DNA of 64,000 nucleotides, taken from NCBI GenBank assembly GCA_002320245.1, contig DCKD01000078.1:42943-106942 (forward strand), in the 5' to 3' direction. Source of the DNA: Lachnospiraceae bacterium UBA1683 (GTDB lineage: Bacteria > Bacillota > Clostridia > Lachnospirales > Lachnospiraceae). Below the pieces are notes generated by a model. The model was not told the origin of the DNA and ran no database searches. It was given only the letters and a program-made list of their open reading frames with translations. Each line of letters begins with the position of its first letter. Position 1 is the first letter of the stretch. The translations under genes and the position numbers were made by a program. This document shows positions 46,020 through 54,526 of this stretch, in pieces.

Positions 46020-46823
46020 TCACCGGAAGCGAATATTCCCCGGCTCCCGTGTACTGTCCTCTGACAAACTCTCTTTTCCTTTGCGGAACTCTGTCGTAAA
46101 TTGTGGATGGTACAGTTCTGAACGCTGATACTCCCCGTCCAATACATTTCCTACAACAATCAGTGCCGTTTTGCGGATTCCATTCTCCTGCGCCGTTTCC
46201 GCAAGCTTCTCCACCGTACAGCGGAACACTTTCTCTTCCGGCCAGGTTGCCTTATACACAACCGCTGCCGGCGTATCCGGCTCATATCCGCCTTCCATCA
46301 GCTCCTTTTGTAACTCCGGAAGCATCCCGGTACTCAGAAAAACAACCATCGTCGCATGATGTGCGGAAAAGCCACGAATAGACTCCCGCTCCGGCACCGG
46401 TGTTCTGCCCGCCATTCTTGTGATTATAACGGACTGGGAAACTCCCGGCAGGGTGTACTCGGCATTCAACGCAGCAGCAGCTCCGCAAAAGGAACTGACA
46501 CCCGGACAGATTTCATAGGCAATCTGCTCTTCCTCCAGCCAATCCATCTGCTCTTTGACGGCGCCATATAAGCAGGTGTCTCCTGTATGCAGACGTACCA
46601 CGTTTTTCCCCGCACGCGCGCCGGCAGTCATGACCGTCATTACCTCTTCCAGTGTCATCGTCGCGCTGTTATAGATTTCACAGGACTCCCTCGCATATCC
46701 AAGCAGCTTCGGATTCACAAGTGAGCCTGCGTAAACGATGATATCTGCATTCCGCAAATAATTTTGTCCGCGCACTGTAATCAAATCCTCTGCCCCCGGT
46801 CCGGCTCCTACAAATGTTATCAT
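46020..46823 (-). CDS. cbiF: cobalt-precorrin-4 C11-methyltransferase
   Basis: A 267-residue tetrapyrrole methylase with VGAGPGAEDLITVRG, VRLHTGDTCLYGAVKEQ, CPGVSSFCGAAAALNAEYTLPG and ITRMAGRTPVPE signatures. It methylates C-11. After the normal ending (LYHPQFTTEFRKGKE) there are about 17 extra residues (SLSEDSTREPGNIRFR) not expected in the family, and cbiH follows within 36 bases where cbiG is commonly placed; this could mark a deletion junction. Confidence 0.94.
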   Translation of the reverse strand: MITFVGAGPGAEDLITVRGQNYLRNADIIVYAGSLVNPKLLGYARESCEIYNSATMTLEEVMTVMTAGARAGKNVVRLHTGDTCLYGAVKEQMDWLEEEQIAYEICPGVSSFCGAAAALNAEYTLPGVSQSVIITRMAGRTPVPERESIRGFSAHHATMVVFLSTGMLPELQKELMEGGYEPDTPAAVVYKATWPEEKVFRCTVEKLAETAQENGIRKTALIVVGNVLDGEYQRSELYHPQFTTEFRKGKESLSEDSTREPGNIRFR

Positions 46824-46860
46824 TTCATTTCCTCCGTTTATCCGTCGATTTTTCTATTTT

Positions 46861-47616
46861 TTACTCTTTTCCATCTTTTACAATCAGCAGAGAATAATAC
46901 CCCGCCCAATCCGGGATATCTTCCACATTCTGATAAATTTTTTCCGATTCCATTCCACAGTTTTCCACCATCTGTATTTGATACCGTCCCTGTTTCAGAA
47001 GCATTTTCACATCTGCCATCTTACTCCCTGTTTTCATCAGTACCTTTGTCCCCGGCAATTTCAGGCTTTCTTCTATTCCATACGACGTCGGAATGACATG
47101 TAGTTCTTCCCGATTCTCCACAAGCCCCATATCCAGTCTTGCCGCTGCCGCGCAAAAAGATGGGATTCCCGGAATCAGATGTGTCTTATAGCCTTGCTGC
47201 CGGATTCGTTTATGCACATACAGACACGTAGAATACACAGACGGGTCTCCCAGTGTAATACAGGCAATATTTTTCCCGGCGCTCAGAATCTCCGCCGTTT
47301 TCCCTGCACATGCATCATGGATTGCTTTCAGCCGCTCTTTTTCCTTCATCATTGGCATCGGAAGATACAACTTTGCTTTTGTCCGGATATCCGGAACAAC
47401 CGGAAGGACAATCTGATATGCCACACATTTTTCAAGAAACTGTGGATACCGGGATTCTGTCCCCTGCCCTTCATATTCGGGTTCTGCCAATTCCGGGTCA
47501 GATACCGCAATTGCAAGTACCTCGCAGTTTTGAATTATTTTCATTGCCTTCAGCGTCAGGAGCTCCGAATCCCCCGGTCCGACTCCGACTCCGTAAAATA
47601 TACCTTGCATCGCCAC
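46861..47616 (-). CDS. cbiL: cobalt-precorrin-2 C20-methyltransferase
   Basis: A 251-residue tetrapyrrole methylase. Motifs: YGVGVGPGDSELLTLKA, ITLGDPSVYSTCLYVHKRI, LIPGIPSFCAAAARL and VLMKTGSKMADV. It methylates C-20 of cobalt-precorrin-2, the first step after cobalt insertion by CbiK. Confidence 0.95.
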   Translation of the reverse strand: MAMQGIFYGVGVGPGDSELLTLKAMKIIQNCEVLAIAVSDPELAEPEYEGQGTESRYPQFLEKCVAYQIVLPVVPDIRTKAKLYLPMPMMKEKERLKAIHDACAGKTAEILSAGKNIACITLGDPSVYSTCLYVHKRIRQQGYKTHLIPGIPSFCAAAARLDMGLVENREELHVIPTSYGIEESLKLPGTKVLMKTGSKMADVKMLLKQGRYQIQMVENCGMESEKIYQNVEDIPDWAGYYSLLIVKDGKE

Positions 47617-47685
47617 TCTCCTGTTTTTCTGTATTTATTCTTGTTCATGCCTCACGTTAAGCCAGATTTTCCGGAAAGCCATGTA

Positions 47686-48840
47686 CTAGTATTCCGGTTT
47701 CTGATGCTGTATCCGCCCAAGCAGTTCCTCTGCCTTTGAAGTAGCGCCCAATACGCCCTCTTCTGTAGAAAATAAAATTGCTCCGATTTGCAGCCGTTCT
47801 CCCGCCCGGTGTGACAAATAAAACTCCACCCGTTCTGTCACGGTCTGCATGACCGTGCCGAGTAAATGTGCTTCCTTCAGAAGTTCCAATGCCTCGGTTG
47901 TCGTAATACAGCGCATCACGCGCTGTACCGTCTCCCGCGGCGCCCCTGCCATTGCAGCATGCGCTGCCAGCACCTCCATCCGGCAGTCTGCCTGTCTGGA
48001 ATGTGTATTCATCACGCCGGCTGCCACTTTAACCAGTTTCCCAATGTGTCCGATAAGGAGAATTCCACTCATCTGCAGATTGACTGCCGCATCAATCACT
48101 TCGCCGATATAATTGCTGCACTTTACAGCCAAATTTCCATGAACCTGAAGTGTCCCATTCAAAAAGTCAATGCCGTAATTGCCCGGAACTACATAACACC
48201 AGTCATATCCGTTTTCTTTCAGCATCTTCATTTCCAGAAAAATCGTGTCCGTCAGTGCTTTTTCACTCATCGGTTCCACAATTCCACTCGTTCCAAGTAT
48301 GGAAATTCCACCTTCAATCCCAAGCCTGGGGTTAAATGTCCTTGACGCCAGACGTTTTCCTTCCGGAATGGAAACCATGACAGACAGTCCGCCCGTATAG
48401 CCAAACTCCCTTCTCTGTTCCTCCACCGCCTGCAGAATCATCTGCCGCGGCACCCGATTGATTGCCGCCTCGCCAATGTTCTGCTCCAGACCTTTTTTTG
48501 TCACCCTGCCCACGCCTTCACCGCCGTCCAATACCACATCTTTTCCCGAAATTTTCGTTACCGATGCATAGACATAGATTCCATTTGTGACGTCCGGATC
48601 ATCTCCGCTGTCCTTCTGTACCGCACAGCTCACTGTATCTTTTCCGACAGAAATATTCTCCACCTCCAGATACAGCCGCACCTGTTTCGGTGTCATCAGC
48701 ACAACGTTCCGTACTTCTTCCCCGGATAACAGCATCCGTGCTGCTGCCTTTGCCGCTGCAGCGGCACAACTGCCGGTTGTATACCCTGTTCTCAATTTTT
48801 TCTGTTCATGCCAGACACTTTGGCTGTTCCCTTCTGTCAT
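47686..48840 (-). CDS. cbiD: cobalt-precorrin-5B C1-methyltransferase
   Basis: A 384-residue enzyme with the RTGYTTGSCAAAAAKAA N-terminal signature, VGRVTKKGL, RTFNPRLGIEGGISILGTSGIVEPMS (in pieces near residue 165) and GHIGKLVKVAAGVMNTHS. It methylates C-1 during ring contraction in the anaerobic pathway. Normal length. Confidence 0.95.
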   Translation of the reverse strand: MTEGNSQSVWHEQKKLRTGYTTGSCAAAAAKAAARMLLSGEEVRNVVLMTPKQVRLYLEVENISVGKDTVSCAVQKDSGDDPDVTNGIYVYASVTKISGKDVVLDGGEGVGRVTKKGLEQNIGEAAINRVPRQMILQAVEEQRREFGYTGGLSVMVSIPEGKRLASRTFNPRLGIEGGISILGTSGIVEPMSEKALTDTIFLEMKMLKENGYDWCYVVPGNYGIDFLNGTLQVHGNLAVKCSNYIGEVIDAAVNLQMSGILLIGHIGKLVKVAAGVMNTHSRQADCRMEVLAAHAAMAGAPRETVQRVMRCITTTEALELLKEAHLLGTVMQTVTERVEFYLSHRAGERLQIGAILFSTEEGVLGATSKAEELLGRIQHQKPEY

Positions 48841-48860
48841 CTGTTTCCACCTGCCATCTG

Positions 48861-49688
48861 CTAAAGCAGAGCCTCTATATGCTCAATAAACAGTTTTCGG
48901 ATGCCCTCCAGTTCTCCCAGTCCTTTCAGAATCACACGCACCTCATATCCGGCGGATTCCAGTTCTGTCTTCCATGAATCATCCTCCCCCGCCATATCAT
49001 TTTTCGCATGGTCTCCCGCCACAACCATAAACGGCATCAGGACAATTTTCTTATAATCGGAAATTGCAAGCTTTGTCATCACATCCCGCAGATTCGGGAA
49101 ACCTTCCACCGTTCCCACAAGCACCTGCCGGTATCCCATCAGATGAAAGGTGTATTCCAGCGTTGGATATGCCGCATTGGCATGATGATCCGTTCCGTGT
49201 CCCATCAGCACGAATGCCTCATCGTCTGAAAGTTCCACAGATGACATCACCGCATGGATTGCCTTTTTATAATCCTCCGGGCTGCTCAAAAGTGGTTTTC
49301 CTACCCGGATTTTCGGAAACCGGTCTGCATACTCCATCAAATCTTCCAGCATCCTGTCATTTTCAATTCCGTTGATAATGTGTGTCGGCTGCACAATGAC
49401 AGTCTCAATCCCATCCGCTGCCATCTGCTCCATCGCCTCCTGCACTGTCATAATATGCAGATTCTCCGTCCGCATTAATTTCTTAATAATCATCTGGCTC
49501 GTAAACGCCCGGTACACCCGGTATTTCGGAAAATGTCCTGCAACCGCACGCTCTGTCGCCTCAATCGTCCGTTCCAGCGTGTCAAGGTGGCTGGTGCCGA
49601 AACTTACTGCCAGAATCGCTTTTTTACCCGCATGAAATCTGCTGCCGGAAACGGCAGACATAGATAAGATATTTTGTTTCTCAGACAT
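48861..49688 (-). CDS. cbiK: sirohydrochlorin cobaltochelatase
   Basis: A 275-residue class II chelatase that inserts cobalt into sirohydrochlorin. ILAVSFGTSHLDT opens the fold; the metal-binding histidines are in VLMGHGTDHHANAAY (near residue 160) and VAGDHAKNDMAGEDDSW (near 225). No signal peptide, so cytosolic. First gene after the cobalamin riboswitch and the entry step of the corrin pathway. Confidence 0.94.
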   Translation of the reverse strand: MSEKQNILSMSAVSGSRFHAGKKAILAVSFGTSHLDTLERTIEATERAVAGHFPKYRVYRAFTSQMIIKKLMRTENLHIMTVQEAMEQMAADGIETVIVQPTHIINGIENDRMLEDLMEYADRFPKIRVGKPLLSSPEDYKKAIHAVMSSVELSDDEAFVLMGHGTDHHANAAYPTLEYTFHLMGYRQVLVGTVEGFPNLRDVMTKLAISDYKKIVLMPFMVVAGDHAKNDMAGEDDSWKTELESAGYEVRVILKGLGELEGIRKLFIEHIEALL

Positions 49689-49759
49689 GTTTTTTCTCTC
49701 CTTAAGTCATATTCCCGTAACTTTCAACTTTATAATTATAAAAACAGCTCCATTTTAAA

Positions 49760-49935
49760 AGTGAATATTCTGACTCAGGCATCAAACATCCTGCTCCGCC
49801 TTCTCATAGACACACGTCTACAATGACATCATGGAACAGCACTAGCCAATACAGCAACGGGTATTGTGCGGGATTCTCACCCGGCTTCCTCTGCCACACA
49901 CGGCAATGATTCTTTTAAACGGTTCGCTGAATCCG
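49760..49935 (-). promoter_or_regulatory. cobalamin riboswitch
   Basis: On the minus strand the leader reads AGAGGAAGCCGGGTGAGAAT then CCCGCACA, CCCGTTGCTGTATTGGCTAG, and later GATGCCTGAGTCAGAATATTC. These match the conserved cobalamin aptamer blocks (GCCxGGTGAGAATCCxGxxC, then GCCTGAGTCAG-type B12 segment) in order. It would repress the cbiK-led cluster when adenosylcobalamin is plentiful. Exact ends are approximate. Confidence 0.88.
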
Positions 49936-49960
49936 AATGAATTTTATCATTGTGTTTTAT

Positions 49961-50215
49961 CTAATCAACACCATTCATTCTCTTCCGGACATTCTTTGTG
50001 TCCCAGCTCTCTGATTCAATATTTCTTCCGACCAACTCATCCATCGAGATTCCATAGATGTCAGCAATTTTCCACAGGGCATAAATATTCGGAAGCGCGC
50101 TGCCTGTTTCATAGGCAGATAACGTCTGTCTGCTGATATGCAGCTTTTCAGCCAACTCAGACTGTGTCATGTTATGCCTGTCCCGGTAAAGCTTAATTCT
50201 TCGTCCGATATCCAT
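49961..50215 (-). CDS. XRE-family helix-turn-helix regulator
   Basis: An 84-residue repressor-type protein. Residues 5-60 form a Cro/C1 helix-turn-helix: MTQSELAEKLHISRQTLSAYETG, read as helix 2-turn-helix 3. The tail after residue 62 is short and polar, with no sensor domain. It lies between the cobalamin riboswitch and the divergent cotJ operon, so it could act on either, or on itself; nothing in the sequence settles this. GAGGAG ribosome site. Confidence 0.85.
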   Translation of the reverse strand: MDIGRRIKLYRDRHNMTQSELAEKLHISRQTLSAYETGSALPNIYALWKIADIYGISMDELVGRNIESESWDTKNVRKRMNGVD

Positions 50216-50399
50216 AGTAAAATCTCCTCTTCATTTGTTGTTCTTTTGTTTTCATTCCACTGATAAATTATATTGAAAAATGATTCATTTTACAATAGTT
50301 ATCTTATATCATTTGTACTTTTATGTCTATCCTTCAAGAACTTTTTCCCATTTCTTCCATATCATAATACTGTGAATGATATGAAAGGAGATATCGCAC

Positions 50400-50930
50400 A
50401 TGGCAAATTGTCAGAATAATATGCAATGTGCCCGGCAGCGGACAGGATATACACAGCGTCCATCCTGCAGACGCGGAATGATGGAACCGTGGCGAGATGA
50501 AATGCGCCGGGATAATATGCGTCAGGGTGATATGCGTCGGGATGATATGCGCCGCGACGATATGCGTCGGGATGATATGCGTCGCGACAATATGCGCCGC
50601 GACGATACGCGCCGGGATGATATGCGCCGGGATGATATGCGTCAGGATGATATGCGAAGCAGGATGCCGGAACAGCGCTGTGATGGAGCAGACAGCAGAA
50701 AGCCGGAGCCCCGGTGTGAAGAAGACGGTAAATCAAAACGCCCGGAATCTGAAAACCGTGGCGGCCGGAACAGGAAGGAAGACCGGTTATCCGGACTCCC
50801 GCTTGCGATGGCCTATGTCCCATGGCAGCGCTGGCGTAATGTGTACGATATATCGAAAGGATTTCACAGAGGTACCATTTTTGAGGAACTGGATAAACCA
50901 TTTCTTGGAAGAGGAGGTTGTAATCGATGA
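50400..50930 (+). CDS. cotJA: spore coat protein CotJA with MRRDD repeat tract
   Basis: A 176-residue protein. The last 50 residues (LPLAMAYVPWQRWRNVYD, then KGFHRGTIFEELDKPFLG) are the complete CotJA domain, which normally makes up a protein of 70-90 residues. Residues 35-84 are ten tandem five-residue units, mostly M-R-R-D-D, and 85-130 are a charged, proline-containing linker. The basic/acidic repeat is likely unstructured and may bind other coat parts or nucleic acid (inference). GAAAGGAG precedes the ATG. Confidence 0.88.
   Translation: MANCQNNMQCARQRTGYTQRPSCRRGMMEPWRDEMRRDNMRQGDMRRDDMRRDDMRRDDMRRDNMRRDDTRRDDMRRDDMRQDDMRSRMPEQRCDGADSRKPEPRCEEDGKSKRPESENRGGRNRKEDRLSGLPLAMAYVPWQRWRNVYDISKGFHRGTIFEELDKPFLGRGGCNR
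50502..50651 (+). repeat. ten 15-bp tandem repeats inside cotJA
   Basis: Units of the form ATGCG(C/T)CG(G/C)GA(T/C)GAT encode MRRDN, MRQGD, three MRRDD, MRRDN, MRRDD, TRRDD, MRRDD and MRQDD. The frame is kept throughout, so unit number can vary without breaking the gene. Confidence 0.93.
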
Positions 50931-51196
50931 GTGACTGTCCTTGCAGAAATGATTTAATGGAGCGGATCAATGAGGCAAGTTTTGCTGTGGATGATGTGAA
51001 ACTGTATCTGGATACGCACCCGTGGGATGATGAAGCATTAGTCTATTTTCAGGAATACAGCCGGATGAGAAATGAAGCACTGAAAGAATATGCCAAACAT
51101 TACAGTCCGTTGACCGTGGACACTGCAAGTTATTCTGAGGATGCAAGATGGAAGTGGATTGATGAACCATGGCCATGGCAGGAAGGGGGCTGTTAA
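50927..51196 (+). CDS. cotJB: spore coat protein CotJB
   Basis: An 89-residue CotJB family protein: INEASFAVDDVKLYLDTHPWDDEALVYF, then ARWKWIDEPWPWQEGGC at the end (both read in pieces). It belongs to the inner spore coat and works with CotJA and CotJC. Its ATG overlaps the cotJA stop (ATGA). Confidence 0.94.
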   Translation: MSDCPCRNDLMERINEASFAVDDVKLYLDTHPWDDEALVYFQEYSRMRNEALKEYAKHYSPLTVDTASYSEDARWKWIDEPWPWQEGGC

Positions 51197-51199
51197 CGT

Positions 51200-51622
51200 A
51201 TGTGGAATTATGAAAAACGATTACAGTATCCGGTGAAGATTACGCAGACGAACCCCAAAATTGCCCAGATTATTATCACGCAGTTTGGTGGTCCAGACGG
51301 CGAGCTCGCGGCATCCATGCGGTATCTCTCACAAAGATATACGATGCCATATAAAGAAGTGACTGGAGTGCTTACAGATATAGGTACAGAAGAACTCGCA
51401 CATATGGAAATCATCTGTGCCATCGTATATCAGCTAACGAAGGATCTGACTCCAGAAGAAATCGAGCAGTCTGGTTTCGGAAAATATTATGTAGACCATA
51501 CTCTGGCGCTCTGGCCTCAGGCTGCAAGCGGTACACCATGGACCGCAACTTACTTTCAGTCAAAAGGCGACCCAATTACAGATTTACATGAAGACATGGC
51601 GGCAGATGGTACGATTGTGTAA
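51200..51622 (+). pseudogene. cotJC: CotJC (manganese catalase family), 3-prime end cut off by the conjugative element
   Basis: The 140 residues present match the N-terminal three quarters of CotJC: MWNYEKRLQYPVKI, FGGPDGELAASMRYLSQRYTMP, GVLTDIGTEELAHMEII with the metal-binding Glu and His, YYVDHTLALW and KGDPITDLHEDMAADGT. Families members run to about 190-200 residues and carry further metal ligands in the missing part. Coding ends abruptly two codons later, at the start of the conjugative element. Unless the element is excised the protein lacks part of its metal site. Confidence 0.88.
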
Positions 51623-51689
51623 AGACAACATTGAGGTTTATAAGATAGTTCCCGATAATCTGGCATACTAGCTGCCAGATATGAGAACC

Positions 51690-53258
51690 TTAGAAATTCC
51701 AATGTATTTCAATAGGTACTTCCTTAGTTACAGGGTCTTTTTTACCGACCAATACATAATCAATCAGCTTTTCAACCGTTTCCCTGTCTAAGTGTTCAAG
51801 ATTTGTATATTGCTCGATTAACTGTCGTCTGTTATCGCCAACCTGCATTTTTCTTTCAATAACATCAAGCTGTTTCTGCGTATCAATTACCAGTTTTTCG
51901 AGCCTTTCTTTTTGTGTTGAGAAGTCTTTGGATAAATCCAAGTAGTCGAGTTCAGAAAGAATACCCTTTACCTTATCTAAATATAATTCACGGATTCCTT
52001 TTGTATATTCTGCAATCTTCTTTTGATAAGCAGCAATTTCCGTTTCCAGAGCTTCTTTTTGACCTCGCAAATCATTGTTAAATTGCACATTCTGTTCAAG
52101 CTCATCTTTATCGAGATATTCTGCGGATAACTTATTAAGTTCATCAATTACAGCTTTTTCTAATTTGTCTACTGAAATAAAAGAACCTATACAAGCGTCC
52201 TTTGCTACATGGCGGTTAGAACATTGCAAATAATGTTTACCACGATTCTTTGATGAACGCATTGTATAACCACAATTCATGCAACGAGCTTTTCTGGCAA
52301 ATAAGCCGATTGTGCCAACCGTGAAAGGTTTTGCCTTTTGAGCTACCAACGCTTGAACTCTATCCCATAACTCACGGTCAATAATCGGTTCATGTGTTCC
52401 CTCAACTCTGTACCATTGGTCTTTTGGTCTGGGTTTGTTTTGCTTTGTCTTATAAGAAACGCTGCCATATTTCCCTTGAACCATATTACCGATATAGATT
52501 TCATTTACCAACATATCTGATATGGCAAAATATTTCCATAGGGTACTGTTTTTCGTTTTGGGTTGCTTGTAACGCAAGCCATGAAGTCGCTTGTATTCTG
52601 TAGGATTTGGGATTCCTCTGTCATTCAGCATACGGGCAATAGCAGTCTTTCCATATCCCTGTGAAAACAGTGTAAAAACTTCTCTGACAACTTCCGCAGC
52701 TTCTTCATCAATAATCAAATGCCCTTTTATGTCAGGGTCTTTTTTGTAACCATACAGGGCAAAAGCACCAATATGGTGTCCGTTCTTTCTTCTGTCAGTG
52801 AGAACGCTTTTAATATTCTCTGACATATCCTCCAAGTACCACTCATTCACCAGACCGTTAATCTGTCTTGATTTCTTATTTCCCTTATTAGCTGTATCTG
52901 CATTATCAACAATACTGATGAAGCGAATACCCCAAAGAGGAAAAAGACCGTGGATATATTTTTCCACTAACTCTAGTTCTCTGGTAAATCTGGATTGCGT
53001 CTTGCAAAGGACAATATCAAATTTATGATTCTTTGCGTCCTCCAACAACCTGTTAAATTCTGGTCGTCGTCTGTCAGAACCAGTATAATCATCGTCACTG
53101 TATATGTTGTAGACTTCCCAACCATGCTCTAATGAGTATTGAAGCAACATTGACTTTTGATTCTGAATACTGTTACTGTCGTCTGTTTCTGATTGTTTGT
53201 TTCTATCTTCCTCTGATAAGCGGCAATAAATAGCAACTCTTGATTTTGATTCTATCAT
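51690..53258 (-). CDS. large serine recombinase (TndX-like)
   Basis: A 522-residue site-specific recombinase. Resolvase domain: VAIYCRLSEEDRNK with the nucleophile Ser at residue 15, DDDYTGSDRRRPEF and SRFTRELELVE motifs. Then the recombinase domain (GYGKTAIARMLNDRGIPNP) and a zinc ribbon with CMNCGYTMRSS and later CSNRHVAKDAC. Residues 370-480 are coiled coil, expected for this class and involved in synapsis. It lies at the element end, reading outward toward cotJC, and should catalyse its integration and excision. Confidence 0.95.
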   Translation of the reverse strand: MIESKSRVAIYCRLSEEDRNKQSETDDSNSIQNQKSMLLQYSLEHGWEVYNIYSDDDYTGSDRRRPEFNRLLEDAKNHKFDIVLCKTQSRFTRELELVEKYIHGLFPLWGIRFISIVDNADTANKGNKKSRQINGLVNEWYLEDMSENIKSVLTDRRKNGHHIGAFALYGYKKDPDIKGHLIIDEEAAEVVREVFTLFSQGYGKTAIARMLNDRGIPNPTEYKRLHGLRYKQPKTKNSTLWKYFAISDMLVNEIYIGNMVQGKYGSVSYKTKQNKPRPKDQWYRVEGTHEPIIDRELWDRVQALVAQKAKPFTVGTIGLFARKARCMNCGYTMRSSKNRGKHYLQCSNRHVAKDACIGSFISVDKLEKAVIDELNKLSAEYLDKDELEQNVQFNNDLRGQKEALETEIAAYQKKIAEYTKGIRELYLDKVKGILSELDYLDLSKDFSTQKERLEKLVIDTQKQLDVIERKMQVGDNRRQLIEQYTNLEHLDRETVEKLIDYVLVGKKDPVTKEVPIEIHWNF

Positions 53259-53339
53259 GCTTCGTTCTCCTTTTAGAGAAGACGAAACAAACTATCTCTA
53301 CATAATGTTATTATAACATCTTGTAGGATAGTTTGTCTA

Positions 53340-53483
53340 TCATCTGGCAGGAGTTGCCTTTCCTTTATTTTTTTCATATTGATTTATCAACTCTATCCAT
53401 TTTAGAGTAAATGCTTTTGTAAACGCCGCTTTATCACAATTTTTAAAAACATTCTTGCAAACTACCTTTGCGTCATTTGCCAT
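53340..53483 (-). CDS. 47-residue conserved-looking small protein upstream of the recombinase
   Basis: A short frame behind GAGGTGG, starting MANDAKVVCKNVFKNC and ending KNKGKATPAR. It has two cysteines in the first 16 residues and the helix FTLKWIELINQYEKNK. It lies just before the recombinase gene, the usual place of accessory recombination factors, so a directionality or regulatory role is possible; the sequence alone does not show it. Confidence 0.6.
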   Translation of the reverse strand: MANDAKVVCKNVFKNCDKAAFTKAFTLKWIELINQYEKNKGKATPAR

Positions 53484-53561
53484 TGAACCACCTCACTACA
53501 ATATATTTACAAAGTATGCAAAAATGCTTGTACATTATGAAAGAATTTGTCTATAAATAAG

Positions 53562-53794
53562 AAGTAATCAGATGGCTTTGGAAAGCTCCACTGGAATTTC
53601 ACCATTCCCATTCTGATGGGTGAACCGCACCATGCGAGTGTATCATTATTCTGATATACGGGTCATGGCAGCAACTTTTCCAACAGTCGCTTACGGATCA
53701 CTGGCGTGGTCGCTCGCTTCTTTATCCCTCCTTTTCATGGGTCGTGGCGTTCCAGTCCGTCGGCTCACCGCATATCAAACGTATCTGATTACTT
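53562..53794. other. 233-bp GC-rich segment bounded by 12-bp inverted repeats
   Basis: AAGTAATCAGAT (53562-53573) and ATCTGATTACTT (53783-53794) are perfect inverted repeats. The interior is clearly richer in G+C than the surrounding element and has several small stems (for example TTTCACCATTCCC against GGGTGAA). No convincing protein is encoded. On the minus strand it is preceded by TTCTTTGAAAATTGAATAAAG, a string that resembles the 16S-23S spacer of Firmicutes. It could be a structured RNA or a small insertion. Confidence 0.55.
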
Positions 53795-53865
53795 TATTCA
53801 ATTTTCAAAGAACACTTGTAAAACGGAGCTGGAATGAGGTGGTATCACACTCCGTATATATTCGC

Positions 53866-54105
53866 TTATTTCACTCTGACTTCAAAACCTAGAATTGCTT
53901 TAATAAGGGCAGCTCTAATTCTGCCTTTCAGTTCCATATCGACCACAATATACATATTTCCGTGTTCATCATAGAACGGGCGTAAACTTGCTTTTGATAT
54001 GTAAGCGTCATAGTGATTTAATATTTTCTCTATTGCCACTTTGTCGCCATCAGCAGCTAAACTGATTGTGGAGAATAGAGGACACTTTTTTGTAGACTTC
54101 ATCAT
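53866..54105 (-). CDS. Tn916 Orf8-like small HTH-type protein
   Basis: A 79-residue protein resembling Tn916 Orf8: LAADGDKVAIEKILNHYDAYI followed by YIVVDMELKGRIRAALIKAILGFEV. This family is annotated as helix-turn-helix and works beside the Orf7 sigma-like factor. Its ATG begins one base after the orf7 stop, so the two are translated together. Confidence 0.85.
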   Translation of the reverse strand: MMKSTKKCPLFSTISLAADGDKVAIEKILNHYDAYISKASLRPFYDEHGNMYIVVDMELKGRIRAALIKAILGFEVRVK

Positions 54106-54106
54106 G

Positions 54107-54526
54107 TTATAATTCCTCCTCGTACATATCTCTAATGAGCTTTAGTGAACACATTCTGTTTCTATAAACAGAGTTTCTGGAAATATCCAAAATCTCTGCG
54201 ATTTCTGCGTCTGGTAATTCTAGAAAGTAGAACATCAACACAACATTACGTCGTCTTTCACTTAATTTTTTGATTGCTTCACATAATTTCTCATCATAGA
54301 CACGAACTTCTGTACCGAACACATCAAAGGAAGTAAATTCAATCGAGTATTCGTCTGTTATACCTAACTGGTTTAATTCCGGCTCTGGTATCTCGCAGAA
54401 AGATATTTCATGCTTTGAATGTCTGGCAAGTTCTTTGTTATAGTTCTTGACAGTTCTCCCAATCACCTTACGAGCCAGACAATCAAATTGAAGTCTTATA
54501 GCGTTCTCAAATGAAGAAGGTTTCAT
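54107..54526 (-). CDS. Tn916 Orf7-like sigma-70 family factor
   Basis: A 139-residue protein beginning MKPSSFENAIRLQFDCLARK like Tn916 Orf7. The C-terminal half is a sigma region 4: LSERRRNVVLMFYFLELPDAEIAEILDISRNSVYRNR. Orf7 and Orf8 raise transcription of the excision and transfer genes in Tn916. The start at 54526 is behind AAGGAGGTGAG; the longer frame to 54667 has no such site. Confidence 0.9.
   Translation of the reverse strand: MKPSSFENAIRLQFDCLARKVIGRTVKNYNKELARHSKHEISFCEIPEPELNQLGITDEYSIEFTSFDVFGTEVRVYDEKLCEAIKKLSERRRNVVLMFYFLELPDAEIAEILDISRNSVYRNRMCSLKLIRDMYEEEL

Noticed and set aside
50502..50651. CRISPR-like array
   Set aside because: The 15-bp units are directly adjacent with no spacers and keep a reading frame inside cotJA.
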